DNA of 64,000 bases from Synechococcus sp. KORDI-100 (GCF_000737535.1 NZ_CP006269.1:2356001-2420000), one strand, 5' to 3'. Positions 1 through 9,600 are shown, counted from the stretch's first letter. The notes: generated from the sequence alone by a model not told the origin. Numbers and translations: made by a program.

Positions 1-23
1 CAGGAGCGAAGACTGATCTGATC

Positions 24-95
24 GGGCGATTAGCTCAGGGGTAGAGCACTACATTGACATTGTAGGAGTCACTGGTTCAAATCCAGTATCGCCCA
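24..95 (+). tRNA. tRNA-Val (anticodon GAC)
   Basis: The cloverleaf is readable by eye. The 7-bp acceptor stem GGGCGAT pairs with ATCGCCC (88-94). A D-loop AGCTCAGGGG-type segment is present, and the anticodon stem CTACA/TGTAG flanks the loop TTGACAT with anticodon GAC at 56-58. The T-loop GGTTCAAATCC is intact. The discriminator is A95 and no CCA is encoded. It lies just upstream of murD on the same strand. Confidence 0.95.
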
Positions 96-117
96 CTTCC
101 CAATCAGGGATCGGTTT

Positions 118-1497
118 TTGGCGGATCGCGCAGTTGTTGTTGGGCTCGGGCGCTCCGGCATGGGCGCAGCCAGACTTCTGCACTCACAGGGCCTGCCCGT
201 CAGCGTGATCGAACGCGGAGTCGGTCCAGCCCTCGAAAAGCAGGCCGAACCGCTGCGTCAACGGGGCATCGAGGTGGTCCTGGGTCTGCCGCTGCTTCCA
301 GAGAGCTTCCAGCGCTGGAGAGGTGCTCTGCAGATGGTGGTGATCAGCCCGGGAATCGCCTGGGATCATCCAACCCTTGGAGCTCTGAGGCATGAAGGAA
401 TTCAGGTGCTCGGGGAGATGGCCATTGCCTGGCGAGCCCTGAACCACATCCCCTGGATCGGAATCACCGGCACCAACGGCAAAACCACCGTGACCCATCT
501 GCTCAGCCACGTGCTGCAGTCGGCGGGTCTCAGCACTCCCATGGGCGGAAACATGGGCATCTCAGCGGCTGAGCTGGCGCTGCAGCTCCGACAACCCAAT
601 GCCATCACCCCCGACTGGCTTGTGATGGAGCTGAGCAGCTATCAGATTGAAGCGGCCACCGAGATCGGACCTCGCGTCGGCCTCTGGACCACCCTGACGC
701 CGGACCATCTCGAACGTCACGGAACGGTGGACAACTACCGGGCGATCAAGCGTGGGCTGCTGGAGCGCTCCGAACAGGCCATTTTCAATGCCGATGATCC
801 GGATCTTCGCCGACATCGCCACAGCTGGGACCGCGGGATCTGGGTGAGCGCCGATGGGCCCGATCCGGATGGATGCCCTGCTGATCTCTGGATCGATGCC
901 GAGGGACGGGTCTGCGAGCCGGAAGGTCCCCTGTTTCCAGCTGAGTCCCTGGCGATGCCCGGAACGCACAACCGCCAGAACCTGCTGATGGTCACCGCTG
1001 CAGCTCGGACGATCGGTCTCAGCGGCGATCAGATCGCCTCAGGGCTGACCAGCTTTCCTGGGGTGCCCCATCGCCTTGAACGGATTGCATCGCGGAATGG
1101 ATGCTCGATGTTCAATGACAGCAAGGCCACCAACTACGACGCCGCTGAAGTCGGCCTTAAAGCCATGGCTGCTCCTGTGGTCGTTCTGGCAGGTGGCCAG
1201 ACCAAGCGCGGAGATGCCCGCGGCTGGCTGAAACAACTCCACGACAAAGCCTGCTCCGTTGTGCTCTTCGGAAGCGGGGCAGACGAGCTTCATGGTCTGA
1301 TCTCATCAAGCGGATACAGCGGCTCGCTGCATCGCTGCCCGGATCTGATTCAGGCGGTCACGCTGGCCCTGAAGGAGGCGGATCGTCTCAAGGCCGTCAG
1401 CCTTCTGCTGTCTCCGGCCTGCGCCAGCTTTGACCAGTACAAGGATTTTGAAGCCCGTGGGGATCACTTCAGAACCCTGATTCAGCACGCGATCTGA
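118..1497 (+). CDS. murD: UDP-N-acetylmuramoylalanine--D-glutamate ligase (MurD)
   Basis: Cytoplasmic peptidoglycan-precursor ligase that adds D-glutamate to UDP-MurNAc-L-Ala using ATP. The 459-residue length is usual for MurD. The N-terminus has a Rossmann-like nucleotide-binding start (VVVGLGRSGMGAA). The Mur-ligase ATP loop GITGTNGKTT is near residue 115-124, followed by the central MELSSYQIE block. Late Mur motifs include HRLE and FNDSKATN, the latter around residue 337. The start chosen is TTG at 118. No upstream ATG fits between it and the tRNA. The gene stands alone after the tRNA, and the next gene begins about 80 bp downstream. Confidence 0.95.
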   Translation: MADRAVVVGLGRSGMGAARLLHSQGLPVSVIERGVGPALEKQAEPLRQRGIEVVLGLPLLPESFQRWRGALQMVVISPGIAWDHPTLGALRHEGIQVLGEMAIAWRALNHIPWIGITGTNGKTTVTHLLSHVLQSAGLSTPMGGNMGISAAELALQLRQPNAITPDWLVMELSSYQIEAATEIGPRVGLWTTLTPDHLERHGTVDNYRAIKRGLLERSEQAIFNADDPDLRRHRHSWDRGIWVSADGPDPDGCPADLWIDAEGRVCEPEGPLFPAESLAMPGTHNRQNLLMVTAAARTIGLSGDQIASGLTSFPGVPHRLERIASRNGCSMFNDSKATNYDAAEVGLKAMAAPVVVLAGGQTKRGDARGWLKQLHDKACSVVLFGSGADELHGLISSSGYSGSLHRCPDLIQAVTLALKEADRLKAVSLLLSPACASFDQYKDFEARGDHFRTLIQHAI

Positions 1498-1575
1498 CAC
1501 CGGTGGGACAGATCGAGCGGGCTTTCTGCGAATCGATGTCTTGAGGCCGATGATGGTGTCAACAACACAGCAGGT

Positions 1576-2037
1576 ATGGCCTTCTGGCTGATGAAAAGCG
1601 AGCCCGACGCTTACGGGATCGATCAGCTGAGGACTGAGGGAACCACTCTCTGGGACGGAATTCGCAACTACCAGGCTCGCAACTTCATGCGCAGCATGCA
1701 GCCCGGTGATCAGGCTTTTTTCTACCACTCCAATTGCAAACCGCCCGGCATTGTCGGCCTCATGGAAGTGATCGAAACAGGCCTGGTCGATCCCACACAA
1801 TTCGACCCGAATGCGAAATACTTCGACGCCAAATCCCAGCGGGACGCACCACGCTGGGATTGCGCTCGATTGCGGTTCATCGGCGAGTTCAGCACCATGC
1901 TCAGCCTTGAGCAGCTCAGGGAGATCTACAGCATGGAGCAGCTACCGGTGATCAAGCGCGGCAACCGACTCTCGATCCTGCCTGTCCCTGAAGACACCGC
2001 TCGCGACCTGTTGACACGGCTTGGTGCACTCCACTGA
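1576..2037 (+). CDS. EVE domain-containing protein
   Basis: A 153-residue protein that is almost entirely one EVE domain. Supporting segments are the N-terminal FWLMKSEPDAYGI, the WDGIRNYQARNFMR block and GDQAFFYHSNCKPPGIVG. EVE is a PUA-like fold that binds modified bases in DNA or RNA, and it is often a stand-alone protein in bacteria. Its specific ligand here cannot be read from sequence. The start is ATG. The stop overlaps the beginning of the following membrane-protein gene, which suggests co-translation. Confidence 0.88.
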   Translation: MAFWLMKSEPDAYGIDQLRTEGTTLWDGIRNYQARNFMRSMQPGDQAFFYHSNCKPPGIVGLMEVIETGLVDPTQFDPNAKYFDAKSQRDAPRWDCARLRFIGEFSTMLSLEQLREIYSMEQLPVIKRGNRLSILPVPEDTARDLLTRLGALH

Positions 2038-2776
2038 CACCGAACCCAGACGCGGACGTGAACAACTGCCGCTGCTGACCCTGCTGCCAAGGGCATGGAT
2101 GGCCTTTGGACGGGCACCATGGCGATGCGTGGGGTTGGCCGCCCTCGTCCTGATCAGTGGCGCCGGCCTGGCCGTGATCGGGCAGGACCTGCGTCAGCTC
2201 GACAGCCCCTGGCTTGAGCGTCTTGGTGATCTGGCGGTTCTGCTCAGCCTGCTGCTCCCCGTGCTGCCGATGCTGGCCCTGCTTGAGCTAGCCGACAGCC
2301 TGCTGCCTGCCGGTGACAGCTCCCGACTGGCGGTGCCATGGACCTGGATCCTGCGTCAGAGCCTGGCCCTGCTGATGCTGGAAGGCTTGGTGATGCTGGG
2401 GGGGATTGCGGTCATCCAGAGCCTCAGCTGGATCATTGGTCAGATCAGCACAACCCTGGCTGGTCTCGCTGTGATCGTGAGTGGCGTGCTGTTGCTGAGT
2501 TGGATGTTCAGCCAGGTCCTGGCTCTGCCTCTGCTGATTCATCACCGCCACCGTGCCCTGCAGGCGATGGATCACAGCCGCCAGCTGGTCGGAGGAAACG
2601 CCCTCAAGGTGCTGGCTCTGCTCGGACTGATCACAGGGCTCAATCTTCTGGGACTGATCGGTGCAAGCCTCGGGCTTCTGCTCAGCCTTCCCTTCAGCGC
2701 GCTTGTCCTGATGGCCTGCTGCCGCACTCAAACACCATGGAGGAGTGACTCACGCCGGAACATGTTGCCGACGTAA
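2021..2776 (+). CDS. conserved hypothetical multi-pass membrane protein
   Basis: A 251-residue, leucine- and alanine-rich protein. After a short basic N-terminus I see about five or six hydrophobic helices, roughly at residues 35-55, 65-90, 115-140, 145-170 and 195-235. I do not recognise a named family with confidence, though the pattern resembles polytopic membrane proteins of picocyanobacteria. The start is TTG 2021 or GTG 2024, overlapping the EVE gene by about 15 nt. Its 3' end overlaps the convergent DUF2811 gene by about 49 nt, so one of the two ends may be shorter in vivo. The function is unknown. Confidence 0.7.
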   Translation: MVHSTDTEPRRGREQLPLLTLLPRAWMAFGRAPWRCVGLAALVLISGAGLAVIGQDLRQLDSPWLERLGDLAVLLSLLLPVLPMLALLELADSLLPAGDSSRLAVPWTWILRQSLALLMLEGLVMLGGIAVIQSLSWIIGQISTTLAGLAVIVSGVLLLSWMFSQVLALPLLIHHRHRALQAMDHSRQLVGGNALKVLALLGLITGLNLLGLIGASLGLLLSLPFSALVLMACCRTQTPWRSDSRRNMLPT

Positions 2777-3009
2777 ACGCGGGTGATTTCCCGGGACTCG
2801 ATGCCGTTCTGGACGAGGAACCCTGCAAGTGCTGCCTGAACCAGTCTGTATTGATCCCAGTTGGGATGGCACTCAATGAAACGCTTCATGGCCTCCTGCA
2901 GGGAAGCTGGCATCTCTGCCTGAAAACTGATCACTCCATCCTCTGGATGGCCGCTTGAATCCAAATTGTTCTGCATCTCCTCGCTCCGGAACGCACACCA
3001 GTTCTCCAC
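2728..3009 (-). CDS. DUF2811 family protein
   Basis: A 93-residue protein whose middle and end (ISFQAEMPASLQEAMKRFIE, NWDQYRLVQAALAGFLVQNG) match the small cyanobacteria-restricted DUF2811 family. Its function is unknown and it is predicted soluble. The longest reading starts at GTG 3009. An ATG at 2976 is an alternative that would trim 11 residues. It is convergent with the upstream membrane-protein gene, and their 3' ends overlap. Confidence 0.82.
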   Translation of the reverse strand: MENWCAFRSEEMQNNLDSSGHPEDGVISFQAEMPASLQEAMKRFIECHPNWDQYRLVQAALAGFLVQNGIESREITRVYVGNMFRRESLLHGV

Positions 3010-3290
3010 ATGAGAGAGACAACGTCAAGAGCCCCCCAAATCAACGGGTTCCCGACCTTCTCCGACTGAGATCGCAGTCGCAGCAAGCCTGCAGCAGAAC
3101 GGATATGAGCTGATGTCGAAAAAGTCCAGGGCGCTGCATCGGCGTCAAGGGGTCACAACACATCCGACCCGTTTTCCACAGCTGCCCAGCACGACGACGG
3201 CTGCGAGGCCGAGGCCTGTGGAAAGACTGTGCAAAGCCATTGATTTCTCTGCGGAACAATCGACTGACCGAAAACGATCAGGTTCCCTGA

Positions 3291-3662
3291 TCAATCCCAC
3301 AAATCGAGCGCCGATCTCATGGCTGCGACGACGGCCATGGCAGCAGACGCTGGCCAGTGTCCTTCGACACCACGCCCCTGGTTGCCTGTCAGGACAAGAG
3401 AAAGTTGCCACTGAGTCCGATCACCTTCCAGTGACGCCCACCAATCGCCACGCTCCATCTCCAGGCCAATGGACTCCTCCTTCATCAGTTGCTCTGACAG
3501 AGAACGATGCTGATCCTCCAGAGCACCGATAAGAGCCACAAGTTCCTTCCACTCAGCGGCTGTCAGCTCAAAGGCCCAGGTCTGCCCGCCGATCAAAACC
3601 TGGTACTGACCTCGGCTTGGGTCACGGGCGAAGCGCCATCCCGGACCCTCCTGCTGAATCAC
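3291..3662 (-). CDS. DUF1818 family protein
   Basis: A 123-residue soluble protein with the DUF1818 look seen in cyanobacteria and plastid relatives. It opens GPGWRFARD, then has [15 protein letters not shown], a polar helix and WQLSLVLTG. The function is unknown. Its ATG overlaps the rpoZ stop by 4 nt (ATGA), so it is very probably translationally coupled to rpoZ. About 280 bp without a supported gene follow downstream, towards the DUF2811 gene. Confidence 0.85.
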   Translation of the reverse strand: MIQQEGPGWRFARDPSRGQYQVLIGGQTWAFELTAAEWKELVALIGALEDQHRSLSEQLMKEESIGLEMERGDWWASLEGDRTQWQLSLVLTGNQGRGVEGHWPASAAMAVVAAMRSALDLWD

Positions 3663-3886
3663 CCAGGAAGCAAATCGGGCTGATCCTGTTCATCGCTCAG
3701 CTCAACGATGGCTCGCTGCACCGGCTTGACGCTGGACTCCTCGAGCAGTCCATCAAAGTCGTCAAACCGTCGCTGCTTGGCCCGGAAGGCGATCCGAACG
3801 GTGGTGAGATATCGATTGCTGGACTGTCGGATCAGGCTCTCACCACGCTTGGCCAGATCCTTGCAATCAATGCCGGCCGAGTTCAT
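3659..3886 (-). CDS. rpoZ: RNA polymerase omega subunit
   Basis: Small subunit that helps assemble RNA polymerase around beta-prime. The cyanobacterial signature is clear: [18 protein letters not shown], then [16 protein letters not shown] and a C-terminal [21 protein letters not shown] chose ATG 3886 (75 residues). A TTG at 3907 would add seven residues but is less likely. It is the first gene of a two-gene unit with the DUF1818 gene, with a 4-nt overlap. Confidence 0.93.
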   Translation of the reverse strand: MNSAGIDCKDLAKRGESLIRQSSNRYLTTVRIAFRAKQRRFDDFDGLLEESSVKPVQRAIVELSDEQDQPDLLPG

Positions 3887-3930
3887 GGCTGAACTTTCAA
3901 GTGACAATCCAACATCCTAAAGCCCCCTCC

Positions 3931-4215
3931 TCAAGCCAACTGATCACTGCGGAAGGGGACATGCATCGGATACGTCCTCTGTCGTTCTCCAGGGACTCTG
4001 AGAACGATCTGGCGACCGAGGCCCAGGGCTGCCAGGGGCAGGCGCAGGTAGGCCAGCAGATCACTCACCTCTTCAAGGTGCGCCATATCCAGGCACTCGA
4101 TCCGGATGCTGCCCCAGCTGCGACGCATGCGACAGTCCCGCAACGGTTCCAGCAACTCCTCAAGACGAGGATCTTCCCGATAGAACGAGAAAATCAGTTG
4201 CTGCAGACGATCCAT
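3931..4215 (-). CDS. conserved hypothetical protein (cyanobacterial)
   Basis: About 94 residues from ATG 4215. The frame is open up to 4299, but that extension would overlap the divergent Hsp70-like gene. The sequence is helix-rich (MDRLQQLIFSFYREDPRLEE) and mixed alpha/beta, with no membrane segment and no motif that I can tie to a function. It lies just upstream of rpoZ on the same strand and head-to-head with the Hsp70-like gene. Coding is supported by the uninterrupted frame and conserved-looking composition. Confidence 0.6.
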   Translation of the reverse strand: MDRLQQLIFSFYREDPRLEELLEPLRDCRMRRSWGSIRIECLDMAHLEEVSDLLAYLRLPLAALGLGRQIVLRVPGERQRTYPMHVPFRSDQLA

Positions 4216-4251
4216 CCGAGCCAGTCCCCATAATCTCAATCTGACTTCAAC

Positions 4252-5853
4252 GTGCCCACAGGCAGGGGCTGCATCCGCGTGGGAGAAGAAAAGCTTCAAC
4301 TTTGCGTCTCACAAGGCACCCTGGCGATCGATCTGGGCAGCACGACAACCGTGGTGGCGTTTCAGAACGAACGGCAAACCTCACCAGAGCTTCTTGATCT
4401 ACCGCCGATCAGCCGGCGTCCCGGAGAAATCCCGAGTCTGATCTGGTCGGCGGCTGGGCTACCGCTCGTTGGCCGTCAGGTTCTCGAGGCCGGCCTGGCC
4501 GATCAGGAGGATCAGCGCCTAGCCAGGGATTTCAAACGAGACATCGGAGCGTCCTCTGATGATCAGAGGGCGCAGAACGCTGGTGAACAGCTTCTCAAAC
4601 AGATCTGGTCGCGTCTGCCAGAGGATCTCTGCGTGACCCGGCTGGTGCTCACAGCGCCTGTGGAGCGCTATCGCCGCTACCGAGAGTGGCTGCTGCAGGC
4701 CTGCTCCGACTTACCGGTCAACGACATCGCGTTGGTGGACGAACCCACGGCAGCCGCGCTGGGGGCCGGTCTTCCCGCCGGATCGCGGTTACTGGTTGTC
4801 GATCTGGGAGGCAGCACCCTGGACCTGGCTCTTGTTGCCCTCGAAGGCGGCGAAGGCCGAGCCGCTCCGATTGCCCAGCTCTTGCGCCTCGGGGGACGAT
4901 CCCTGGCGGAAACGAGTCGCCAGAAATTGCGAACGGCCAACGTCCTGGGCAAGGCAGGGATCCGAATCGGAGGACGCGATATCGATCGCTGGATCGCCAA
5001 GCGCTGTCGTCCCCATCTGCCGGCCTCTCCTGCACTGTTGGACGCCGCGGAACGACTCAAGTGCCGGTTGAGTGATCCAGCCCTGGCGGACACAGACCTT
5101 GTCCGGGAGCTGTGGATCAACCCAGAGGACGGCAGCCAGCAGGCCCTGGAGCTGACCCGCTCCGACCTGGATGATCTGCTGGACGAACAGGGACTGGCTG
5201 ATGCCCTGAACCGGCTTCTGGAAACCACTCTGGCCGGCGGACGGCGTCACAACTGTGACCTGACGGACCTCAAAGGCATCGTGATGGTGGGCGGTGGAGC
5301 GCAAATGCCCTGGCTGCGGCGATGGCTGAAGCAGCACACCGCACCGGCCGTTCTGCTGACTCCACCGCCCGTGGAAGCCGTGGCTCTCGGCGCTCTGAAA
5401 CTGACTCCAGGCGTCACGGTCAAGGATGTTCTCCATCACGGGGTCTCCCTGCGTGTCTGGGATCAGCGGGGGCAGTGTCATCGCTGGCATCCCCTGTTTG
5501 TGGCAGGACAGCCCTGGCCCAGCTCAGAGCCACTCGAGCTGCGGATGGCGGCGAGCCGTGCGGATCAGCATGAGCTTGAACTGATGCTGGGCGAACCTTC
5601 GACAGAGGGCCGTCACGATGTGGTGTACATCGATGGATTACCAACCCTGCGTCGCCTCGATGCCGGTGAAGTGACGCATCAAGCCTGGACCGATTCCGTC
5701 GTGATCCTGCCCCTGAATCCTCCTGGTCAGCCTGGAGAGGACTGTCTGCGCCTGTTGCTGCACATCAATGAGCAGGCCCAGTTGGTTGCCGAGATCTCGG
5801 ATCTCCGCAGCGGCGACAGCCTCAGCTCGCGCCCTCTCGGCACGGTTCGCTGA
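4252..5853 (+). CDS. Hsp70/DnaK-like ATPase, short form
   Basis: A 533-residue Hsp70-family protein. Actin-fold ATPase motifs are in order: phosphate-1 LAIDLGSTTTVVAF (~residue 24), VDEPTAAALGAG (~163), phosphate-2 LLVVDLGGSTLDLALV (~182) and the adenosine loop GIVMVGGGAQMP (~345). The substrate-binding part after about residue 380 is short and unlike true DnaK (~640 aa), and there is no EEVD-like tail or long helical lid. It is therefore probably a specialised paralogue, not the housekeeping chaperone. The start is GTG 4252, with GTG 4279 as an alternative. It is followed by a gene for a membrane-anchored protein on the same strand. Confidence 0.85.
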   Translation: MPTGRGCIRVGEEKLQLCVSQGTLAIDLGSTTTVVAFQNERQTSPELLDLPPISRRPGEIPSLIWSAAGLPLVGRQVLEAGLADQEDQRLARDFKRDIGASSDDQRAQNAGEQLLKQIWSRLPEDLCVTRLVLTAPVERYRRYREWLLQACSDLPVNDIALVDEPTAAALGAGLPAGSRLLVVDLGGSTLDLALVALEGGEGRAAPIAQLLRLGGRSLAETSRQKLRTANVLGKAGIRIGGRDIDRWIAKRCRPHLPASPALLDAAERLKCRLSDPALADTDLVRELWINPEDGSQQALELTRSDLDDLLDEQGLADALNRLLETTLAGGRRHNCDLTDLKGIVMVGGGAQMPWLRRWLKQHTAPAVLLTPPPVEAVALGALKLTPGVTVKDVLHHGVSLRVWDQRGQCHRWHPLFVAGQPWPSSEPLELRMAASRADQHELELMLGEPSTEGRHDVVYIDGLPTLRRLDAGEVTHQAWTDSVVILPLNPPGQPGEDCLRLLLHINEQAQLVAEISDLRSGDSLSSRPLGTVR

Positions 5854-5939
5854 CTGACATCCGCTGCGAAGGCCGTCCACCGGAGGTGGGGCATTCGCAT
5901 CTGGATCCATAGAACTGTCTGAGATTTGATTCACGCCAT

Positions 5940-6797
5940 TTGGCGACGCGTCGGCTTCTGCTTCTTCGCCTCTGGGTCGTGGCGACGATCAGCATCGTCG
6001 CGGCGATCGCCGGTACGGCCTGGTGGTGGGAGAAACAGCTTCCAGGAAAGCTTCAGCAAGCCGTCCAGGAGGGGGACCTGGAAGCCTGTCTGAAATACGG
6101 AGAACAACTGGCGGCGCTGCGCTGGCTGGGGTCAGGAGCGCCTGAGGAGCAGGCGTTTTGCCGACGCCGACAGGCCGAAAAGCTCTGGAACGACGGCCAG
6201 GTCTCAGCAGCGCTCAAACTGCAGACTCAACTGGTCGAATCTGCACTTGGGAATGCTGAGAGTCAGCGTCGGGATCGCGACAGGCTGGCGCTCTGGCAGG
6301 ACCAACTGCGCAACCGCGCTCTGGTGCTGTTCCGCGATGGTGAACTGGGGAAAGCGCTTGAAACACTGGCGCCGTTGACACCGGCCAGCGCTCCGGGCAG
6401 CAGCGCCCTCAGCGACACGCTCAAGGAAACCTGGAACCGCAACCGCCTGAACCACGAGCGGATCAAGGAGCTCGTCGAGGCAGAACGTTGGTGGGAAGCC
6501 CTCGATCATCTCAATCGCCTGGACCATCCTTGGTGGCAGGAACAAGCCCAGACCCAACGTCAGATCGTTGAGACCGCCATCGCTGAACTCCGTGCCACGG
6601 AGGAGCATCAGCAGCACGGTGAATCGGGTCCGGACGTCATCTCTGGCCCCAAACTCGACGCGGCTGTTCAGACATCGCTGGATGCCGGCAACGACCCATG
6701 GGACGCCTTCCTCTCAGCCTGTGACGAGCTGGGAGGACTTGTGATCGAAGACGGACCTGAGAGTTTCTGCCGTCGCATCAGTGACGGCAGCCCGTGA
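5940..6797 (+). CDS. membrane-anchored helical (TPR-like) hypothetical protein
   Basis: A 285-residue protein. One N-terminal transmembrane segment (about residues 8-28, LWVVATISIVAAIAGTAWWW) is followed by a soluble, Glu/Gln/Leu-rich helical region. Spaced alanines and leucines (DLEACLKYGEQLAAL, QVSAALKLQTQLV, GELGKALETLAPL) suggest a tetratricopeptide-like array. The start is TTG 5940, 86 bp after the Hsp70-like gene, and the two probably form an operon. A role tethering or assisting that ATPase at a membrane is only an inference. I know no named family. Confidence 0.7.
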   Translation: MATRRLLLLRLWVVATISIVAAIAGTAWWWEKQLPGKLQQAVQEGDLEACLKYGEQLAALRWLGSGAPEEQAFCRRRQAEKLWNDGQVSAALKLQTQLVESALGNAESQRRDRDRLALWQDQLRNRALVLFRDGELGKALETLAPLTPASAPGSSALSDTLKETWNRNRLNHERIKELVEAERWWEALDHLNRLDHPWWQEQAQTQRQIVETAIAELRATEEHQQHGESGPDVISGPKLDAAVQTSLDAGNDPWDAFLSACDELGGLVIEDGPESFCRRISDGSP

Positions 6798-6827
6798 CAA
6801 AATGCCTGCACGGCTCAACAGATTTTC

Positions 6828-7049
6828 ATGCAGGCGGGTGACAAGGTGACGGTCGCGTCGTCGGTCGTGGTCTTCAACCACCCCGAACATCGAGGTCAGG
6901 CCTTCGACATGAAGGGGACGTCCGGTGAAGTGTTCAAGGTGCTTGATGACTGGAAGGGACGACCGATCAGTCCCACGCTCCCAGTGATCGTGGCCTTCGG
7001 TCGCTACAAAGCTCACTTCCGTGCTGACGAGCTCACCCCCGCCGGTTGA
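6828..7049 (+). CDS. ftrV: ferredoxin-thioredoxin reductase, variable (alpha) chain
   Basis: A 73-residue SH3-like subunit that stabilises the catalytic FTR chain. The complex passes electrons from photosynthetic ferredoxin to thioredoxin. The family pattern is visible: GDKVTVASSVVVFNHPEHRG, FDMKGTSGEV, WKGRPISPTLPVIVAF and KAHFRADEL. The start is ATG 6828. Its 3' end overlaps the convergent pyrR by 17 nt. The catalytic chain gene (ftrC) is not in this window. Confidence 0.92.
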   Translation: MQAGDKVTVASSVVVFNHPEHRGQAFDMKGTSGEVFKVLDDWKGRPISPTLPVIVAFGRYKAHFRADELTPAG

Positions 7050-7593
7050 GCCGGTTCAGGAAGACGCCCTCCTCACCATCAACATCACGCAGACGCAGCT
7101 CGATCGTTTCGCTGCGCCTGGTCGGAACAACCCGGCCACAGAAATCCGGCTGGATAGGCAGCTCACGATGACCGCGATCGACCAACGCCAACAACATCAC
7201 CCGTTCAGCCCGCCCCCAGCTCTGCAGCGCCTCCAGAGCGGCGCGAACGGTTCGACCGGTGAAAATCACGTCATCCACCAGCACCACCTGCCGTTCCTCA
7301 ACACTGTTGGGAAGGGTGGTCAACTGGGGCAGGCGTGTTCCGATGCGCTCCAGATCATCGCGATGAAAGGTGGGATCGATCGATCCCTGGGCAATGGCAT
7401 GGCCGCTGAGCCGTTCGAGCTCCAGAGCCAAGACACGAGACAGCTGAACCCCACGCGTTGGAATCCCCAGAAGCATCAGGTTGCGGCTGTCATCGACCGT
7501 TTCAAGCACCTGTGTGGCCAGTCGAACGAGGGTTCGCCCCAGTTCGCGATCGGACAGGATCTCGATGCGGTCGTCCTCAGACGGGGCACTCAT
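7033..7593 (-). CDS. pyrR: bifunctional PyrR: uracil phosphoribosyltransferase / pyr regulator
   Basis: A 186-residue type I phosphoribosyltransferase. The PRPP-binding signature VVLVDDVIFTGRT is near residue 105, and PyrR-type flanks are present (IEILSDRELGRTL, GIPTRGVQLSR, VDRGHRELPIQPDFCG). In Bacillus, PyrR binds pyr mRNA. Whether this protein regulates RNA in cyanobacteria is not shown here, and I see no pyr operon next to it. It is divergent from gpmI, with 98 bp between the two starts. Confidence 0.93.
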   Translation of the reverse strand: MSAPSEDDRIEILSDRELGRTLVRLATQVLETVDDSRNLMLLGIPTRGVQLSRVLALELERLSGHAIAQGSIDPTFHRDDLERIGTRLPQLTTLPNSVEERQVVLVDDVIFTGRTVRAALEALQSWGRAERVMLLALVDRGHRELPIQPDFCGRVVPTRRSETIELRLRDVDGEEGVFLNRLNRRG

Positions 7594-7691
7594 GATTCCG
7601 CGCGGTTGTGGTGATCTCCGGAAAGAAAGGTTCCAGGGCAGATGGAGCGGTAAGTTGATTCTGCATAAGTGCTTATGAACCGAAGGTTGCG

Positions 7692-9329
7692 GTGAACGTA
7701 GACAGCAGCACTTCCAACGGTTCCAGTCATTCAGGATCGACAGCGCCCGTCGTTCTCACCATCCTCGACGGCTGGGGCCACCGTGATGCGACTGAGCACA
7801 ACGCCATCCTTCAGGCTCAAACGCCGGTGATGGATGCGCTCTGGCATGCCTATCCCCACACCCTGATCGAAGCCAGCGGCGCTGACGTTGGTCTGCCTGA
7901 TCAGCAGATGGGCAACTCCGAGGTCGGACACCTGACGATCGGCGCCGGTCGGATCATCCGTCAGGAGCTTGTGAGGATCAGTGATGCCGTCGCCAACGAC
8001 CAGCTGGTCCAGACGCCGGCCCTGACTGCGCTTGTTGAGCGAGTGAACGCCCGCGGTGGCCGACTGCACCTGCTGGGGCTTTGCTCCGATGGTGGTGTCC
8101 ACAGCCACGTGAACCATCTCTGTGGCCTGATTCAGTGGGCCAAGCATCTTGAACTCGAGCGTTTGTCCATCCATGCGATCACTGACGGACGCGACACCCC
8201 GACCCAGAGCGCTTCAGGTTTTCTGAACCAGGTGCAGGTCGCCATCGCAGAAGCCGGCCTTGGCGAAATCGCGAGTCTTTGCGGTCGCTACTGGGCCATG
8301 GATCGTGATCAGCGCTGGGATCGGGTCGAAAAGGCCTACGACCTCTATACGGATCCTCAGACTCCGATCAGTGATCTCAGCCCTGAGGAAGCCCTTGCCG
8401 CCAGCTACGACAACGGGGTGACCGACGAATTTCTCGAGCCGGTCCGCTTCAGCTCGGCGGTGATGCAGGACGGGGATGGTGTGCTGATGTTCAACTTCCG
8501 GCCGGATCGAGCGCGTCAGATGGTTCAGTCGCTCTGCCTGAAGCATTTCGAGGGGTTCCCAAGACGCCACACCCCGGATCTCGACGTGGTCACCTTCACC
8601 CAGGTGGAACAGGACCTACCTGTCCAGGTGGCCTTCCCTCCTGAACCGCTTGATCACCTACTCGGCCAGGTGGTGGCTGAGGCAGGGCTGCGTCAGTACC
8701 GCACAGCCGAAACGGAGAAGTACCCCCATGTGACCTACTTCCTCAACGGCGGAATCGAGCAGCCTCTGGCCGGAGAAGAGCGTCATCTGGTGCCGTCGCC
8801 GCGGGTTGCCACCTACGACCTGTCCCCGGCCATGTCGGCCAATCAGCTCACCGACAGCTGCATCGAAGCGATCAGGAAGGGCATCTATTCCCTGATCGTG
8901 ATCAACTACGCCAACCCCGACATGGTGGGACACACCGGCGTGATGGATGCAGCAACGGAGGCCATCAGCACGGTTGATGCTTGCCTGGGACGGCTTCTGG
9001 ATGCCGTCGGACGCCAGGGCGGAACCCTTCTGATCACAGCCGACCACGGCAACGCCGAACTGATGCAAGGCTCTGATGGACAGGCCTGGACGGCACACAC
9101 CACCAATCCCGTTCCGGTGATTCTGATCGAGGGGGAACGACGCAAACTGCCGAACCACGGCAATGCGATTTCACTGCGAAGCAATGGGGGGCTGGCCGAT
9201 ATCGCCCCGACCCTTCTTGAAATCCTCGATCTTGAAAAACCGGATGCCATGACGGGGTCCAGCCTGATCGAACCGATGCCTAGCGTCGACAACACTCCAC
9301 TGTCCGCACGCCTTCCCCTCTCCGTCTGA
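7692..9329 (+). CDS. gpmI: 2,3-bisphosphoglycerate-independent phosphoglycerate mutase
   Basis: A 545-residue Mn-dependent enzyme that interconverts 3- and 2-phosphoglycerate in glycolysis and carbon export. Alkaline-phosphatase-superfamily motifs are present: [13 protein letters not shown] at the N-terminus, [15 protein letters not shown] carrying the catalytic serine, [26 protein letters not shown] and [10 protein letters not shown] with late metal ligands. The start is GTG 7692 with a Ser-rich leader. secG follows after 4 bp, and co-transcription is likely. Confidence 0.96.
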   Translation: MNVDSSTSNGSSHSGSTAPVVLTILDGWGHRDATEHNAILQAQTPVMDALWHAYPHTLIEASGADVGLPDQQMGNSEVGHLTIGAGRIIRQELVRISDAVANDQLVQTPALTALVERVNARGGRLHLLGLCSDGGVHSHVNHLCGLIQWAKHLELERLSIHAITDGRDTPTQSASGFLNQVQVAIAEAGLGEIASLCGRYWAMDRDQRWDRVEKAYDLYTDPQTPISDLSPEEALAASYDNGVTDEFLEPVRFSSAVMQDGDGVLMFNFRPDRARQMVQSLCLKHFEGFPRRHTPDLDVVTFTQVEQDLPVQVAFPPEPLDHLLGQVVAEAGLRQYRTAETEKYPHVTYFLNGGIEQPLAGEERHLVPSPRVATYDLSPAMSANQLTDSCIEAIRKGIYSLIVINYANPDMVGHTGVMDAATEAISTVDACLGRLLDAVGRQGGTLLITADHGNAELMQGSDGQAWTAHTTNPVPVILIEGERRKLPNHGNAISLRSNGGLADIAPTLLEILDLEKPDAMTGSSLIEPMPSVDNTPLSARLPLSV

Positions 9330-9333
9330 TCCG

Positions 9334-9564
9334 ATGCTCTCGACCGTTCTCTCTTGGGTCTGGATTGCAACTGGCCTCATCCTCATTCTCCTGGTGCTGC
9401 TGCACAGCCCCAAGGGTGATGGCATGGGCGGCCTCGCTGCCAGCGGCAGTTCCATGTTCAGCAGTGCCAGCAGTGCTGAAGCAACCTTGAACCGTGTGAC
9501 CTGGACTTGCCTGGCCGTGTTTCTGAGCCTCGCCGTGATTCTCAGTGCCGGCTGGCTGAACTGA
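9334..9564 (+). CDS. secG: preprotein translocase subunit SecG
   Basis: A 76-residue inner/thylakoid-membrane protein with two hydrophobic helices (about residues 3-22 and 53-73). Between them is the family's loop with HSPKGDGMGG and a Ser/Ala-rich stretch (GSSMFSSASSAEATLNR). It is part of the SecYEG channel. The start is ATG, 4 bp after gpmI. Confidence 0.92.
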   Translation: MLSTVLSWVWIATGLILILLVLLHSPKGDGMGGLAASGSSMFSSASSAEATLNRVTWTCLAVFLSLAVILSAGWLN

Positions 9565-9600
9565 GTTAATTTCGGAGGCGGACCAAAGAGATCAAGTCAA

